From JBMYRH01 sp049602155 (GTDB lineage: Bacteria > Myxococcota_A > UBA9042 > PHBI01 > JBMYRH01), in contig JBMYRH010000011.1 of NCBI GenBank assembly GCA_049602155.1, forward strand, positions 62,001 through 126,000: a stretch of DNA of 64,000 nucleotides, read 5' to 3'. Positions within the stretch are counted from its first letter, which is position 1, and each line of letters starts with the position of its first letter. A model generated the notes under the pieces. It made no database searches. It was given only the letters and a program-made list of their open reading frames with translations, and was not told where the DNA came from. Positions 36,501 to 44,200 of this stretch are shown piece by piece. The translations under genes were made by a program, and so were the position numbers.

Positions 36501-37652
36501 GTGGTAGAGCGCACCGCACATGGGGAGCATCTCAAGCTGAACAGGCGACGGCTGCGGGATGCCGTGCGCCATGTGCTGACAGATCTCCCGGGTCGCCGGG
36601 AGGGCCCGAACCAAGGCCTCGTACTCAGGGACCTGAGTCGCGTCGCAGAGCGTTAAGAACTCACGGACGGCGCTTTGTGTCTCCGGAAGGCCGCGCGTAC
36701 CGCCGTCGGCTGACTTCAGGGTCAGGAGCAACGGGACGACCTCTGTGGCAAACTTGCAGGTCACGGCGTGCCGCGTGACGAGCTGCGGTGTGAGCTGGGC
36801 AAGCTGAGCATCGATGCCCGATGTCCTCGCCAGATTTGCAGTCCGAGGCAGCTGCCCCTCTAAGAGAGACAAGCGCGCCATCAGGCGGTCGATCTGCTCG
36901 TCTAAGGCGGTCTGAGCCTTGTCCTGGGCCGCGAAGCTCGCGAAGGCCTCCGAGGCGCTCGGCGGGGCAGAGAGGGCTACGTTTAGGTGCTTCGCCAAGG
37001 CCGCTGCGGCCTCCGCACGCAAGACGTCGAGCCGGGCCTTGGGGCCACGGAGCAGCGTCTGAGTGACACGTGCCTGGCGATTCAGCTCAGCCAAGGCTGT
37101 TGAGAGCTCAGTGACCCGCTCTTGGGCACTGTCGAGGCGGTCAGAGAGCTTAGCCCGCCGTGCCTCAAGCGCGTTGACGACGGTCTGCGTCGCTTCCACC
37201 AGTTCGTCGGCATCACGCGACGTGCGACGGTGCTGCTCAAGGGTCGTGCGTGCCGCATCTAGCGCCGCCTCAGCCGCCAAGACGGGGCGCACATCGTAGG
37301 GACCATTCAAGCTCCCCTCTCCGCCGGTGAGCACCCATCGGTAGCCAGAGCGACCGGCCTCCCCAGGGTGCACATCGTCCGCGACCGGCACTTGCGCCTC
37401 AGAGCCATCACAAGACGGGCAACTGACCGTCAAGAGATCAGTGTCCGTCGCGGAGGCCTTGAGCGGCAGCGTGCGGGGGTAAAGGAAGGCCCCGTAGTCC
37501 ACCTCAAGGATGGAGAGGGCCGGCGCTGGTCCGGGCTGAACAGCCCCCGAGGCGGTGCAATCGTGCTTCTCGGCCGCTAAGGCTGCCCCCACAGGCGCGC
37601 TGACGCCTATCACGAGCGCAGCGGCGACAGTGCATCGAACCAGCGCGCTCAT
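30525..37652 (-). CDS. Giant secreted coiled-coil and beta-rich protein of unknown function
   Basis: A 2,375-residue protein I do not recognise. Residues 1-27 are a signal peptide. An N-terminal region has a CxxC pair (VSCPSCDG). From about residue 112 to 1065 there is nearly continuous Ala/Arg/Glu/Leu-rich coiled coil (for example AEAALDAARTTLEQHRRT). Residues about 1120-1450 look Ig-like, with ALYAGEAVGVFATT, HPVTWSVDNADG, PGQPVEVRFELF and GRYRVVANWR. From about 1550 to the end the protein is Gly/Thr/Val-rich beta structure with many short strands, such as GPLHFAGTWTPGDG and GVVTLPLSTEGD, ending in a cysteine-rich tip. No enzyme motif is visible. ATGA overlaps link it to the lipoprotein gene upstream and the fibronectin-like gene downstream. 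It could span the periplasm or form a surface fibre; that is inference. Confidence 0.8.
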   Translation of the reverse strand: MSALVRCTVAAALVIGVSAPVGAALAAEKHDCTASGAVQPGPAPALSILEVDYGAFLYPRTLPLKASATDTDLLTVSCPSCDGSEAQVPVADDVHPGEAGRSGYRWVLTGGEGSLNGPYDVRPVLAAEAALDAARTTLEQHRRTSRDADELVEATQTVVNALEARRAKLSDRLDSAQERVTELSTALAELNRQARVTQTLLRGPKARLDVLRAEAAAALAKHLNVALSAPPSASEAFASFAAQDKAQTALDEQIDRLMARLSLLEGQLPRTANLARTSGIDAQLAQLTPQLVTRHAVTCKFATEVVPLLLTLKSADGGTRGLPETQSAVREFLTLCDATQVPEYEALVRALPATREICQHMAHGIPQPSPVQLEMLPMCGALYHEVQVITELRELYRRRDEALNAGGLESPRREMKAIRAKLRTLHEERAEVRGVWAKAQREHLDARMDSPMVSDEARAARDAADAEIAAVASAVASTQQRLRLLRDAVRRVEDQQVAAHTARRASEAELRTAEAELTGAWKKAQAATSAARLSVGEIATAEGRIKDAEKVLAGQLEALKANTKATGQLAWYSPPPLPLMLNSAPAEKRELAAARETRRKAAAALAQLEQELATAQADQLERLEGIASGVGAFKSLLVTQRQLEQRRRQLASEIQTHVQGAVEAAEAHREALRLARVQLDSLQAEEAFAALVPKYDALLTGRAGVLAAVSDAREAVDPRYDAYAEQLERQQVVRGEMVDKIVEMKISVATSLQFRAKVFESRRAIALQQTFDALLKALEVGRAVRSASEDDRGHREGLEAGIEAARAAIRKDEQAAEDTKALVAAQLSELKALTEKEARITTALTEARAAYHASRAAWAAAIAALDDHDAQIVATREAIASRWSTARGAALALWRMLGGDTVSEDGEFAYLLSAVLRDARLSIPEDLERFRVAVVAKTEAFSGHELVVSPDGFKTLDPLVTTARDRLHALEKAATDRRSVSEVLPGTRLATLHHERDRVVDALAANARARSASASGVDRDLKEAKRRRDTVMGSALTEARARASATEEQFLATRAAITQRLVSKLSVTLSLEATDRGAAAGRADDPPAATTVRLGFSQGLKPIVSAPAAPTQDARQSSRNKGTCEALTTFAAGKRHEWTAGPQLPKALYAGEAVGVFATTRDLDRVTPSCEAREPGCRRGPRAKALDIEEFHPVTWSVDNADGFTGGAGDFAGGQTTAAGIFVSPSSAELMEAGSPICEKPVVLSVTSLVDGDLAEESGPAPKRAKVIVKAGTIRASTTPISALPGQPVEVRFELFKLAEDGVPLASNTPFEEPLDGQRVTLTVERVSGPEVTTAWGFDGAKQTINTVSRKGVIKETITLAKAPGRYRVVANWRQGDACQSSVDIITPQHLASRLLYAPTHPAWMTAILDMAQRGQTTESELTQRVKALVLKTTSVDMNDDWSGADDLGVDTSGLTRDEYASTLQSWTIVSDRDHRPVSGETLRVVATGPGGLVAPVGQAPQGATPSLDLTSDGLGLVRAELGAAGVARSSFPGSGKPAGVRIERIEVDATRYLAGVMPVKETWAKDVALTQAWVGPDSPSAAPSERFRLDLARVALPGRAYSGVATLIAPVARGDEPLGEITLPGVHLNSVILDVDGIVRSGRVVFDAGKQADSGCTTLKGGGTVCVHHLTVRAGHDATWRGVVTLPLSTEGDTPTLVGPLHFAGTWTPGDGAVMTILDTLPALPLLKDGSARIERGARVTLDMSYRSSAPGLPATWRGLHLHRGRLALSRLRGVGAAGEGVVPTPVLRLGETVWSWPFIDGETVGGVDIDGLGMRLPGLNDATLLGATLDIQGGALTLQRADVAIRLPGTRDPIHGRLMSTVGAWQLDLASHGAVRLGEWATLRLRPGAIGQTDSTGMSRLQGELDVTFPGLSEVRMTGLNHDPKASELHVKSGSLEAPEAFADRFSLAVTGGALDTTAVDKLTDLPSAVLRISGDLGVASGQAAPGHVTMTADAAGIDLSATFKASPTFAGVSWQGDLTYAQGDWVGTLKVGESSRQGLDRIATPEMTVTMQRGEGDAAHLSLSGVGRVSAPKAQGDAAVAFFDTPYVAVDGALGVGWHHSASDADFIGYAAYRQASPLVTEGTLLLSDRGDGATLAATVDVAYAHGRDPVASVEGAWTYFDRPGVVTGRGSARVSASGAMAGRVALQLDIDTPGGELLHVVTPVDFKAKAGHVHLATGRFEGLMQEASIHVAGDVRVAVDASSSTAEAVLSGAMSSRGNWEWPLDDSLGIFQVDLVTRAELPINFAVEKGRGSFTLAPTETRWSGVVSGPLHLGSTNSVIASTTATGTGLACFPKLCLKAAMTMSTEHLGFAFTMDEGWLELGDCDRTCAR

Positions 37653-38212
37653 GGCGTACCCCCACCGGAGCACACCTCGGTGTCCGCAGATCGGAAGGCG
37701 CGCGCGACATCCCCCTTAGGGCTCTTCGCCATCTCTTGGAGGAGCTCACCGAGCGCCTGATTCCAGACTTGAGGTGTGAGGCCAGACGCCGCAAACGCAG
37801 CGGAGATCTCAGCGGTGCTCGCCCCCTTGAGCGTCATGCATCTGAGCGTTCGGTAGTGCTGTAAAAGCAGGTCGCTGCGTGTCTCCTTGTCCGCCGCTGG
37901 GGATGGCTTTGGGGGCAATACTCGCGCGCTTGGTGCCTTCGGCAGGTCGACCTCTGGCGTCGGGGCGGCGGCCGCGGGCGCAGACGCTGCCGCCGGGGCG
38001 GCGGCCGCGGGCGGAGACGCTGCCGCCGGGGCGGCTTTCGGAGCAGGGGCCGGTGGAGGCGGGGGGGATGACGTCTCAGAATTCAGAGCATCACAGCCCC
38101 CTAAAACAAGGCAGGCAGACCCGATCAGGAAGAGGGCGTAGGCAGACAGACTGGTCCTACGGTTCTCGGTCGGAGGGAGAGCCCTAGATGTGCTCGAACG
38201 CATCGCCACCAT
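37649..38212 (-). CDS. Lipoprotein with Pro/Ala-rich linker, first gene of the giant-protein operon
   Basis: This 187-residue protein has a long N-terminal leader, then the hydrophobic stretch SAYALFLIGSACLVLGGC, whose lipobox LGGC marks a lipoprotein. Residues about 50-95 are a Pro/Ala linker with near-repeats (PAAASPPAAAAPAAASAPAAA). The C-terminal 80 residues are helical and contain RSDLLLQHYRTLRCMTLKG and TPQVWNQALGELLQEMAKS. No family is recognised. Its TGA overlaps the ATG of the giant gene (ATGA at 37649-37652). Aspartate follows the lipid cysteine, which would favour inner-membrane retention in E. coli. It may anchor or guide the giant protein. The start could be the ATG at 38212 or 38203. 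Confidence 0.7.
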   Translation of the reverse strand: MVAMRSSTSRALPPTENRRTSLSAYALFLIGSACLVLGGCDALNSETSSPPPPPAPAPKAAPAAASPPAAAAPAAASAPAAAAPTPEVDLPKAPSARVLPPKPSPAADKETRSDLLLQHYRTLRCMTLKGASTAEISAAFAASGLTPQVWNQALGELLQEMAKSPKGDVARAFRSADTEVCSGGGTP

Positions 38213-38498
38213 GCCACCATTAGGTCTTCACAAAATCGAGCGCACGCCCGCTTTCAGAGGACGGATCCGTGTCAGCGTATCATACGTTGACCTGAAAAGT
38301 CGGCCGCAGCCTGCCCCTTTGGGGTGCCTTTTTGGCCCACCTTAGAGCGAAATTGGAGACCGATACACCGAATAGAGCCATCTAGAGGGTGGGGATCGCC
38401 ACCCAAGCATAGGGCGCGGTGAACAGGCATCGAATGGTCGCAATTCCAGACAGAATCGGGGATCTCGGAGGAGTCAATGACGCCAAGAGGCCCCCTCA
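38213..38498. other. Non-coding region upstream of the giant-protein operon
   Basis: About 286 bases between the HD-like gene and the operon on the same strand. A hairpin GGGTGG-GGATCG-CCACCC lies at 38387-38404 without a T-run. The operon promoter should lie here, but I cannot point to a convincing -35/-10 pair. Confidence 0.45.
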
Positions 38499-39905
38499 TC
38501 AATCGAAAGAGAAGTCGATCTCCTCTTCCTCGGCCTCAGAGCCCCAACCGAGGGCCGCTGACATATCGTAGTCAGGTGGTATATCGAGGGGTAAGACGCG
38601 GGTCGCGTCCTTCTTACGAAAGGAGTTCCGTGTGTGCCCATCAGCGCTCGCAACCTCGACGATACCAGGGCGGTCACGCACCACACCGAAGATGCCGCGC
38701 TGGGTGCGGACAAGGGAGCCCGGCGGGACATCGCCCATCAGCTTGCGGAGCACCTCGACGAGGCCAGCGTCCAAGGTCGTTTGGCTGGTGGAGTTCTGCT
38801 GCACAGTCATGGCAGCGAGGCGCCTTAGCGCGATCGCTGGCGCCATCGGCTTGGCCTTTGCGCTGCTCGACATAAGGCCAGCTCGAAGTCGATCATAGGT
38901 CGTCGCGACCTCGACAATCCGCCCCTCGAACGAGGTGACCAGCTGGTTGCCGTAGGGTGCCCTATCGCCAAGAGAGGCCTTCAGCGCTTCGTAGAGGAGG
39001 ACGAGTCGCCACGCGGAGACCCGCCCCGTCCCGGCGCTCGCCATCACCTCTTTCAAGCTCAAATCAAAGGTCGTCGAGAGCACATCAGACCCTGCGGTCT
39101 GCCAGCGCTCCCCTAAGCGCGCCAAAGGGAAACGCGACATGAACACCACAAGTGCAGCGCGACCCGCCAAGCGCTGCGGCAACCCCGCAGCCCTCGCGAC
39201 GGCAGCAGCCAGCACCGACGAGCGGAGCATATGACCCGAGAGCCCCTCTTCGCTCCCTCCTTGGTGAGCCAAGGCGATCAGCAAGTCCTGCTCGTGCTCC
39301 AGCACATCGACGAGCCCCTGCACCACGCGGCGCAAGCTGACCGTCGACGGCATCCGACCTTGCCTACCTCGGTGCACAAAGTCGTTAGAGAGCACGTGCC
39401 CGGTATGAAAGAGGCGAATCGCGCGTCTGGACCAAGACTCGTCCCCCCTCCCCTTGCGCGTGATCCCCACGGTCTTTCGAATACTGACGTGGACGTCCTG
39501 CCCGTCAGCGAGCACCTCGAGGCCCTCAGGGTCACCGGACGCAGCCGTCAAGCGTTGGAAGAAGACCGTCAGGGTCTCAGGGGTGACCCCTTCGCGGAAC
39601 TCCAGCTCGTTTAAATCCAGGCGCTGCAAAAGGTTCCGGAGTCGCCCGATTCGCTGGAAGGACTTGATGTCAAGGCGCAGCAAGGTCTGATTGATGAAGC
39701 AGTTCTCCCCCTCGACCTGGAGCACCACGGTGCTGCGGCCACGGGCGACCTGCCGGCCCACCACCTCTGTGATGTGCACAAAGAGTCTCTGTACCGCGTC
39801 ATTATTGAGCTCATAGAGCTCAAGGGCGCGGATGGTGCCCGTCGTGTAGGCGAGCAACTGCTCACCGTCGAGTTGGTCAAGGGCGTGCTCGTTGAGCTCA
39901 CTCAT
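38499..39905 (-). CDS. Degenerate HD-like domain protein
   Basis: A 468-residue protein without signal peptide or membrane helix. The middle part resembles HD-GYP-type helical domains: LVDVLEHEQDLLIALAHQ, then SGHMLRSSVLAAAVARAAGLPQ near residue 225. Where a catalytic His-Asp pair followed by GK would be expected, the sequence reads AALVVFMSRFPLARLG, so the metal site appears lost. The N-terminal 170 residues include LQVEGENCFINQTLLRLD. The C-terminus carries a small beta part, SLVRTQRGIFGVVRDRPG, and ends very acidic (EAEEEEIDFSFD). The start overlaps the stop of the HEAT-repeat gene (ATGA at 39902-39905), suggesting the two proteins work together. The likely role is signalling scaffold or regulator rather than phosphohydrolase; this is inference. 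Confidence 0.65.
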   Translation of the reverse strand: MSELNEHALDQLDGEQLLAYTTGTIRALELYELNNDAVQRLFVHITEVVGRQVARGRSTVVLQVEGENCFINQTLLRLDIKSFQRIGRLRNLLQRLDLNELEFREGVTPETLTVFFQRLTAASGDPEGLEVLADGQDVHVSIRKTVGITRKGRGDESWSRRAIRLFHTGHVLSNDFVHRGRQGRMPSTVSLRRVVQGLVDVLEHEQDLLIALAHQGGSEEGLSGHMLRSSVLAAAVARAAGLPQRLAGRAALVVFMSRFPLARLGERWQTAGSDVLSTTFDLSLKEVMASAGTGRVSAWRLVLLYEALKASLGDRAPYGNQLVTSFEGRIVEVATTYDRLRAGLMSSSAKAKPMAPAIALRRLAAMTVQQNSTSQTTLDAGLVEVLRKLMGDVPPGSLVRTQRGIFGVVRDRPGIVEVASADGHTRNSFRKKDATRVLPLDIPPDYDMSAALGWGSEAEEEEIDFSFD

Positions 39906-41581
39906 GGTTCGTTCAGCTCCTCAGCCGGCGCGCCCTCGTATTCCCCGCCGAGTAGGGCCCGAGTCTGTGGGGTCCCCGCCTCCCTGAGCGCGCGCTGCAG
40001 CTCCTCCTGCCATTCCCGGAGCTTCTTGCCGCCGAAGAGTGACTGCCGAGAGAGCTCATCGTCGAACCAATCGAGGGCCGTGGTGTCCGCCACCTTCGCG
40101 TAGCTGGTCAGCAAGAGGCGGCGCTCGGTCGACTGCAGGTTCTTGAAGTCCTTGCCTTCGACCCGCTCACGGAGCGCCTCGATCGACCACGACTCCCTGC
40201 TCTCCCCCAGGGTCTTGATGGCGAGGGCGCGGAGGTCTCGGCTCCCGTCAGACAGCGCCCGGACGATCGCGGTCCTCGTCGCGGGATCCTGGTCTCCCTC
40301 AAGAGCACGCAGAGCCTCGTAGCGCATCTCGACCTCTGGGCGCGTCAAGAGCGCACGCAGCGCCCCGCTGACCACCGCGAGGTTCCGCATCGGCACGAGG
40401 CGCTTCATCGCGTCTTGGACGATGTAGCTGGTCGTGGAGCGAAGTCGAGCGAGGTGAAGGTTGTGGGCGCCCCACTTGGCCTCATTAAAGCGGCCGGCGT
40501 AGGCCTCGCAGCGGGCGCCGGGTTGGAGGTCAGCGAGCATCCTAGCCAAGTGCTGAACGCTGCGCTGACCGAGGGCCCCGAAGAACGACGTCACCCGGCC
40601 GACCTCCTCTGGGTCAACCTCGAGGACGGCGGTCTCCAGGTGGTCGAGGCGCTCAGGCTGCGCGATGGACCGCACAATCTCGCGCACCACGGGCTGCAGC
40701 TGCTCCACACTGGAGAGCGATTGCAGCAAACGTAGGCCGCGGTTCAGCGCACCCCAGTTGTGGTCCCCCATCCAGACCTCGAAGGTCTTGACCATCAAGA
40801 AGGCCATGCCCTCGAGCTGCTCAGGGGGAGCGGTCTTCACGAGGCGAGCCCAGACCACGGCGAAGCGGTCCATTTGAAAGGCTTCGTCATTCTCGCCCTC
40901 GGCGCTCAGGGCCTTCAAGATTTCATCAGACGCCGGCTGTGCAGGTGTAATCGCTGCACCGTTGCTCAACTCCGAGACGGGGCGCGCGCTGCGCAGTGAC
41001 ATCCGCTTCACATCGTCGGTGTAGGGGCGAACACGGTCCTGAACTTGCTCTTCAAGGCTGCGACGCATGCCTCTGTCAGGGTCAAAGACCTCGCCCGCAG
41101 CGTACGCATCGATGGCGTAGTAGCGGACGAACTGCATGTCAGCTTCCCAGAGCATCGTGACGGTGTCGTGCTCACGAAAGTCCTCGTCGTCATCACTGTC
41201 CGAGACGTTGCCGGCCTCGCCCGCTTCTCGATGTCGGTCGAGCAAGATCTGCAACAGCTTGAGGACCTCATCGGCCCCGATCCCAGAGAGGAACGAGAGC
41301 TCCCGCACCCCGTCCTTGAACAGATAGAAGTAGTACGGAGCGGGCTGACTGTCAGGCTCAAGGGGATCCCCCTCAAACACCAAGCCCTGAGCCGACACCT
41401 CCAAGTCGAGACGCTCGTGCTCCTCCAGGTACCGAGACAAGGAGTCCCGAAGGGTGTCGACGGCGGCCTCCGCCAAGGGCCCCTTCCCCGAGTAGAGGTT
41501 GAGGGTCTTCACTGCCTTGTCCATCGCCGAATAGCAGAGAAGGACGCCGGCAGGGATCTGTGACTTCGAACTGGAGATCAT
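39902..41581 (-). CDS. HEAT-repeat-containing protein
   Basis: A 559-residue cytosolic protein. The C-terminal half contains HEAT-like helical pairs, such as ALRALLTRPEVEMRYEALRA, DPATRTAIVRALSDGSRDL and LAIKTLGESRESWSIEALRE. The N-terminal half has LVFEGDPLEPDSQPAPYYFY, FKDGVRELSFLSGI and an acidic loop DSDDDEDF, and shares no enzyme motif with families I know. HEAT repeats usually mediate protein-protein binding. The gene is coupled by a 4-base overlap to the HD-like gene, and its N-terminal region has the same general flavour (dose of VxxxGxxLxxN segments) as that partner, so they may form a complex. The start at 41581 lacks a ribosome site; a shorter start at 41524 is possible. Confidence 0.75.
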   Translation of the reverse strand: MISSSKSQIPAGVLLCYSAMDKAVKTLNLYSGKGPLAEAAVDTLRDSLSRYLEEHERLDLEVSAQGLVFEGDPLEPDSQPAPYYFYLFKDGVRELSFLSGIGADEVLKLLQILLDRHREAGEAGNVSDSDDDEDFREHDTVTMLWEADMQFVRYYAIDAYAAGEVFDPDRGMRRSLEEQVQDRVRPYTDDVKRMSLRSARPVSELSNGAAITPAQPASDEILKALSAEGENDEAFQMDRFAVVWARLVKTAPPEQLEGMAFLMVKTFEVWMGDHNWGALNRGLRLLQSLSSVEQLQPVVREIVRSIAQPERLDHLETAVLEVDPEEVGRVTSFFGALGQRSVQHLARMLADLQPGARCEAYAGRFNEAKWGAHNLHLARLRSTTSYIVQDAMKRLVPMRNLAVVSGALRALLTRPEVEMRYEALRALEGDQDPATRTAIVRALSDGSRDLRALAIKTLGESRESWSIEALRERVEGKDFKNLQSTERRLLLTSYAKVADTTALDWFDDELSRQSLFGGKKLREWQEELQRALREAGTPQTRALLGGEYEGAPAEELNEP

Positions 41582-41842
41582 CGCGTCGCGCGCTCACACC
41601 GTGTGCGGGGAGCCTTAAGCGTATGACGGAGACGACCGTTCCGTCTAGACGTCGCCATAGCCGCGACGAGCGCGATCCCCCCTGGTACGAATTATGATGC
41701 CCACACAACCTAGGAGACGACCGAGTGCCTGCTCTACTGTCCCGACAGTCTCACCTGATGTTCCATCCCCAAACTGGGGTCCATTGATTTGACCTGCGCG
41801 CAAACCGTTCCACTCTGGAGGATGAACCCCACGCGGGCTGGT
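41582..41842. other. Divergent intergenic region at the edge of the surface-protein island
   Basis: About 260 bases between the HEAT-repeat gene and the first island gene, transcribed away from each other. It should hold both promoters. I see no clear hexamer pair, palindrome or RNA gene; GGAGG at 41817-41821 immediately precedes an alternative ATG. Confidence 0.4.
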
Positions 41843-44098
41843 ATGAACAGACCCCCTCTAAATACCCGAACAAGGGCCCTCATTCTTGTTGTGCTCCTCG
41901 GCGGCTTCATGGCGGCGCTCACGGGCTGTGGTCTGCCCGCTGATGACGTGGAGACAGTCTCGGCGGCGACCGACGCAGTCTCCACCGATGATGGTCAAGG
42001 GAGCAGCGCGGACTCCGAGACTCAGCGCGTCGGCATCGGCGAGGCCTGTAACTCCAACGGAGAGTGCGCCTCCACGATCGGCACCCTCCCAAACTGTGCC
42101 GTGGCCATCTGTGACTTAGAGACGCGCCTGTGCGTCGAGGCGGAAGCCCCAGGAGGCACGAGCTGCGACGACGGCGACAGCTGCACCCTCGGCGACGTCT
42201 GCCTCACCGGAGAGTGCCTGCCCGGCGCCGCCCAAGACTGCAACGACGCAGACCCGTGCACCGACGATATCTGCGACCCTACGGTCGGGTGCACCCACCC
42301 TTTCAACGAAGCCAACTGCGATGATGGAGACGCGTGCACTGACCTCGACGCCTGCGCCGACGGGGCGTGCGTCAGCGGTGAAGCGCTGAAGTGCGACGAT
42401 GAGAACCCGTGTACTGAGGACAGCTGCGACACGCTGACCGGGTGCACATTCCTGCCAGAGCCTGGCAAGGCGTGTAACGACAGTGACGCGTGTACGGTCG
42501 ACGATCAGTGCTCAGCCACGGGCGTCTGCATCCCGCAGAGCACCCTTGAATGTGATGATGAGAACCCGTGCACGGACGACAGCTGCTCCATCGCACAGGG
42601 CTGCGTCTTCACCCCGAACGACTTGGACTGTGACGACGATGAGCCGTGCACCTTGAACGACGCTTGCCTTCAAGGTCAGTGCACCGGCGTCGACGACGCA
42701 TGTGACGATAACGACGTCTGCACCGTCGACTCCTGCATCCCAGGAGAAGGCTGCGAGCACACCCCCTTCGACGGGCTCTGTGACGACAACGACCCGTGCA
42801 CCAAAGAGGACCTCTGTGTGGAGGGCATCTGCCTCGGAGTGACCGACGATTGCGACGATAACAACCTCTGCACGCTCGACCTGTGCCACCCCTTTAACGG
42901 ATGCCAATCCACCGCCCTGCTCGGAACGCAGTGCGACGATGGAGACGCCTGCTCGGTCCTTGACAGCTGCAACGAGCTGGCCATCTGTCAACCGGGAGAG
43001 CAAGCAGACTGCGACGACAACAACCCCTGCACGGCCGACAGCTGCGACGTGAGCCTGGGCTGCATCAACGTCGACCTTGAGCAGAGCTGCTCGGACGGAG
43101 ACGTCTGCACCGCGTCCGATCAATGCATCGATGGTGAATGCGTCGGTGTCGAGGTCCTCTGTGACGACAACAACATCTGCACGACCGACAGCTGCCTTCA
43201 AGAGAGCGGATGCGTCTTCGCCTCTAACACCCTCAACTGCGACGACGGCGATCCATGCTCCCTCAACGACACATGCGTCAGTGGCACCTGCATGGGCCTC
43301 ACCGACTCTTGCGACGACGGCAACCCGTGCACAAATGAGACCTGCGGCGAAGACGCGAGCTGTGTCTACACGGTCATCAGCGGTGCCTGCGACGATGGCG
43401 ATGCCTGCACAGTCGGAGACAGCTGCATCGAGGCGGAGTGCATCCCTGGCCCTGTCGTCAGCTGCGAAGACGATGACGCGTGCACCATTGACCTCTGTGA
43501 TGCCCTCAGCGGTTGCTCGCACACGACCGTCCCCTCATGCCTCCCCCCGACCGCTTGGCCGGTGATCAATGAGTTCGACTACGAACAGAGCGGCGACGAT
43601 GAAGGGGACTTCATCGAGCTCGTCGTCGTCGGTGAACAGACCGTCGAGCTGAGCTACTACACCCTAGAGCTCGTCGATGGGACGACGGGGCAGACGTACA
43701 CCAGCATCCCGTTAGAAAATGGCGCGGACCAACTGCACCCGGGCGAGCGCCTCGTGATTGGACCTGAGGCGCTCCTGGCGCCGCTCATCGGGACGGTCGC
43801 GACCCTGACCGTAGAGGGAGACTTCCTAGAGAACGGGGGTGTCGATGGAGACGCGATCCGGCTGGTCCGCAACACGCCGGCAGGTGAATCACTCGTCGAC
43901 AGCGTCTCGTACGAGCACCCGGTCCCAGGGGCCAACGAGGGCGACTCTCATGTGGGCTTCGACAGTGAGTTCAGCGAGGGCGCCAGCAGCTTCTCCCGAT
44001 GCGCGGACGCGCAAGACACAAACATGAACAGCTTCGACTTTGTCTTGGGCACTCCAAGCCCCGGTACAGCTAACCCGTGCATCGATGAGGCACCCTGA
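41843..44098 (+). CDS. Lipoprotein with 18 DGDPCT-type cysteine modules and a lamin-tail domain
   Basis: A 751-residue surface lipoprotein; the signal peptide ends in lipobox ALTGC. Residues about 60-560 are 18 short cysteine- and aspartate-rich modules that alternate between two forms: CDDGDxCTxxDxCxxGxC and CDDxNPCTxDSCxxxxGC. They therefore make nine pairs. From about residue 569 a lamin-tail-like domain follows (PVINEFDYEQSGDDEGDFIEL, TVELSYYTLELVD, HPGERLVIG), ending in SFSRCADAQDTNMNSFDF and TPSPGTANPC. Lamin-tail domains in secreted bacterial proteins are usually C-terminal, with a suspected adhesive or surface role. The aspartates may bind calcium. The start could also be the ATG at 41822, but GGAGG touches that codon directly. 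It is the first of five co-directional lipoprotein genes. Confidence 0.8.
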   Translation: MNRPPLNTRTRALILVVLLGGFMAALTGCGLPADDVETVSAATDAVSTDDGQGSSADSETQRVGIGEACNSNGECASTIGTLPNCAVAICDLETRLCVEAEAPGGTSCDDGDSCTLGDVCLTGECLPGAAQDCNDADPCTDDICDPTVGCTHPFNEANCDDGDACTDLDACADGACVSGEALKCDDENPCTEDSCDTLTGCTFLPEPGKACNDSDACTVDDQCSATGVCIPQSTLECDDENPCTDDSCSIAQGCVFTPNDLDCDDDEPCTLNDACLQGQCTGVDDACDDNDVCTVDSCIPGEGCEHTPFDGLCDDNDPCTKEDLCVEGICLGVTDDCDDNNLCTLDLCHPFNGCQSTALLGTQCDDGDACSVLDSCNELAICQPGEQADCDDNNPCTADSCDVSLGCINVDLEQSCSDGDVCTASDQCIDGECVGVEVLCDDNNICTTDSCLQESGCVFASNTLNCDDGDPCSLNDTCVSGTCMGLTDSCDDGNPCTNETCGEDASCVYTVISGACDDGDACTVGDSCIEAECIPGPVVSCEDDDACTIDLCDALSGCSHTTVPSCLPPTAWPVINEFDYEQSGDDEGDFIELVVVGEQTVELSYYTLELVDGTTGQTYTSIPLENGADQLHPGERLVIGPEALLAPLIGTVATLTVEGDFLENGGVDGDAIRLVRNTPAGESLVDSVSYEHPVPGANEGDSHVGFDSEFSEGASSFSRCADAQDTNMNSFDFVLGTPSPGTANPCIDEAP
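42150..43545 (+). repeat. Tandem array of 18 cysteine-rich modules (nine pairs)
   Basis: In-frame degenerate tandem repeats of about 70-85 bases each encode alternating long and short DDGDPCT-type modules in the gene at 41843. The same module type occurs in the genes at 4561-6090 and 55619-62149. Boundaries are approximate. Confidence 0.8.
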
Positions 44099-44200
44099 CC
44101 GATCTCAAACGCCTAAAGATTTTCGATGAGAATCACGTCTGCAGTATTCTGAAAGGCGGCCTGCATGTGGCAGCGGACCCCTGACCCTAGTGAGCACTCC

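Noticed and set aside
42512..43522. 336-codon frame antisense to the cysteine-module array
   Set aside because: It only reflects the repeat on the sense strand (recurrent VVVV patterns from GAC codons).
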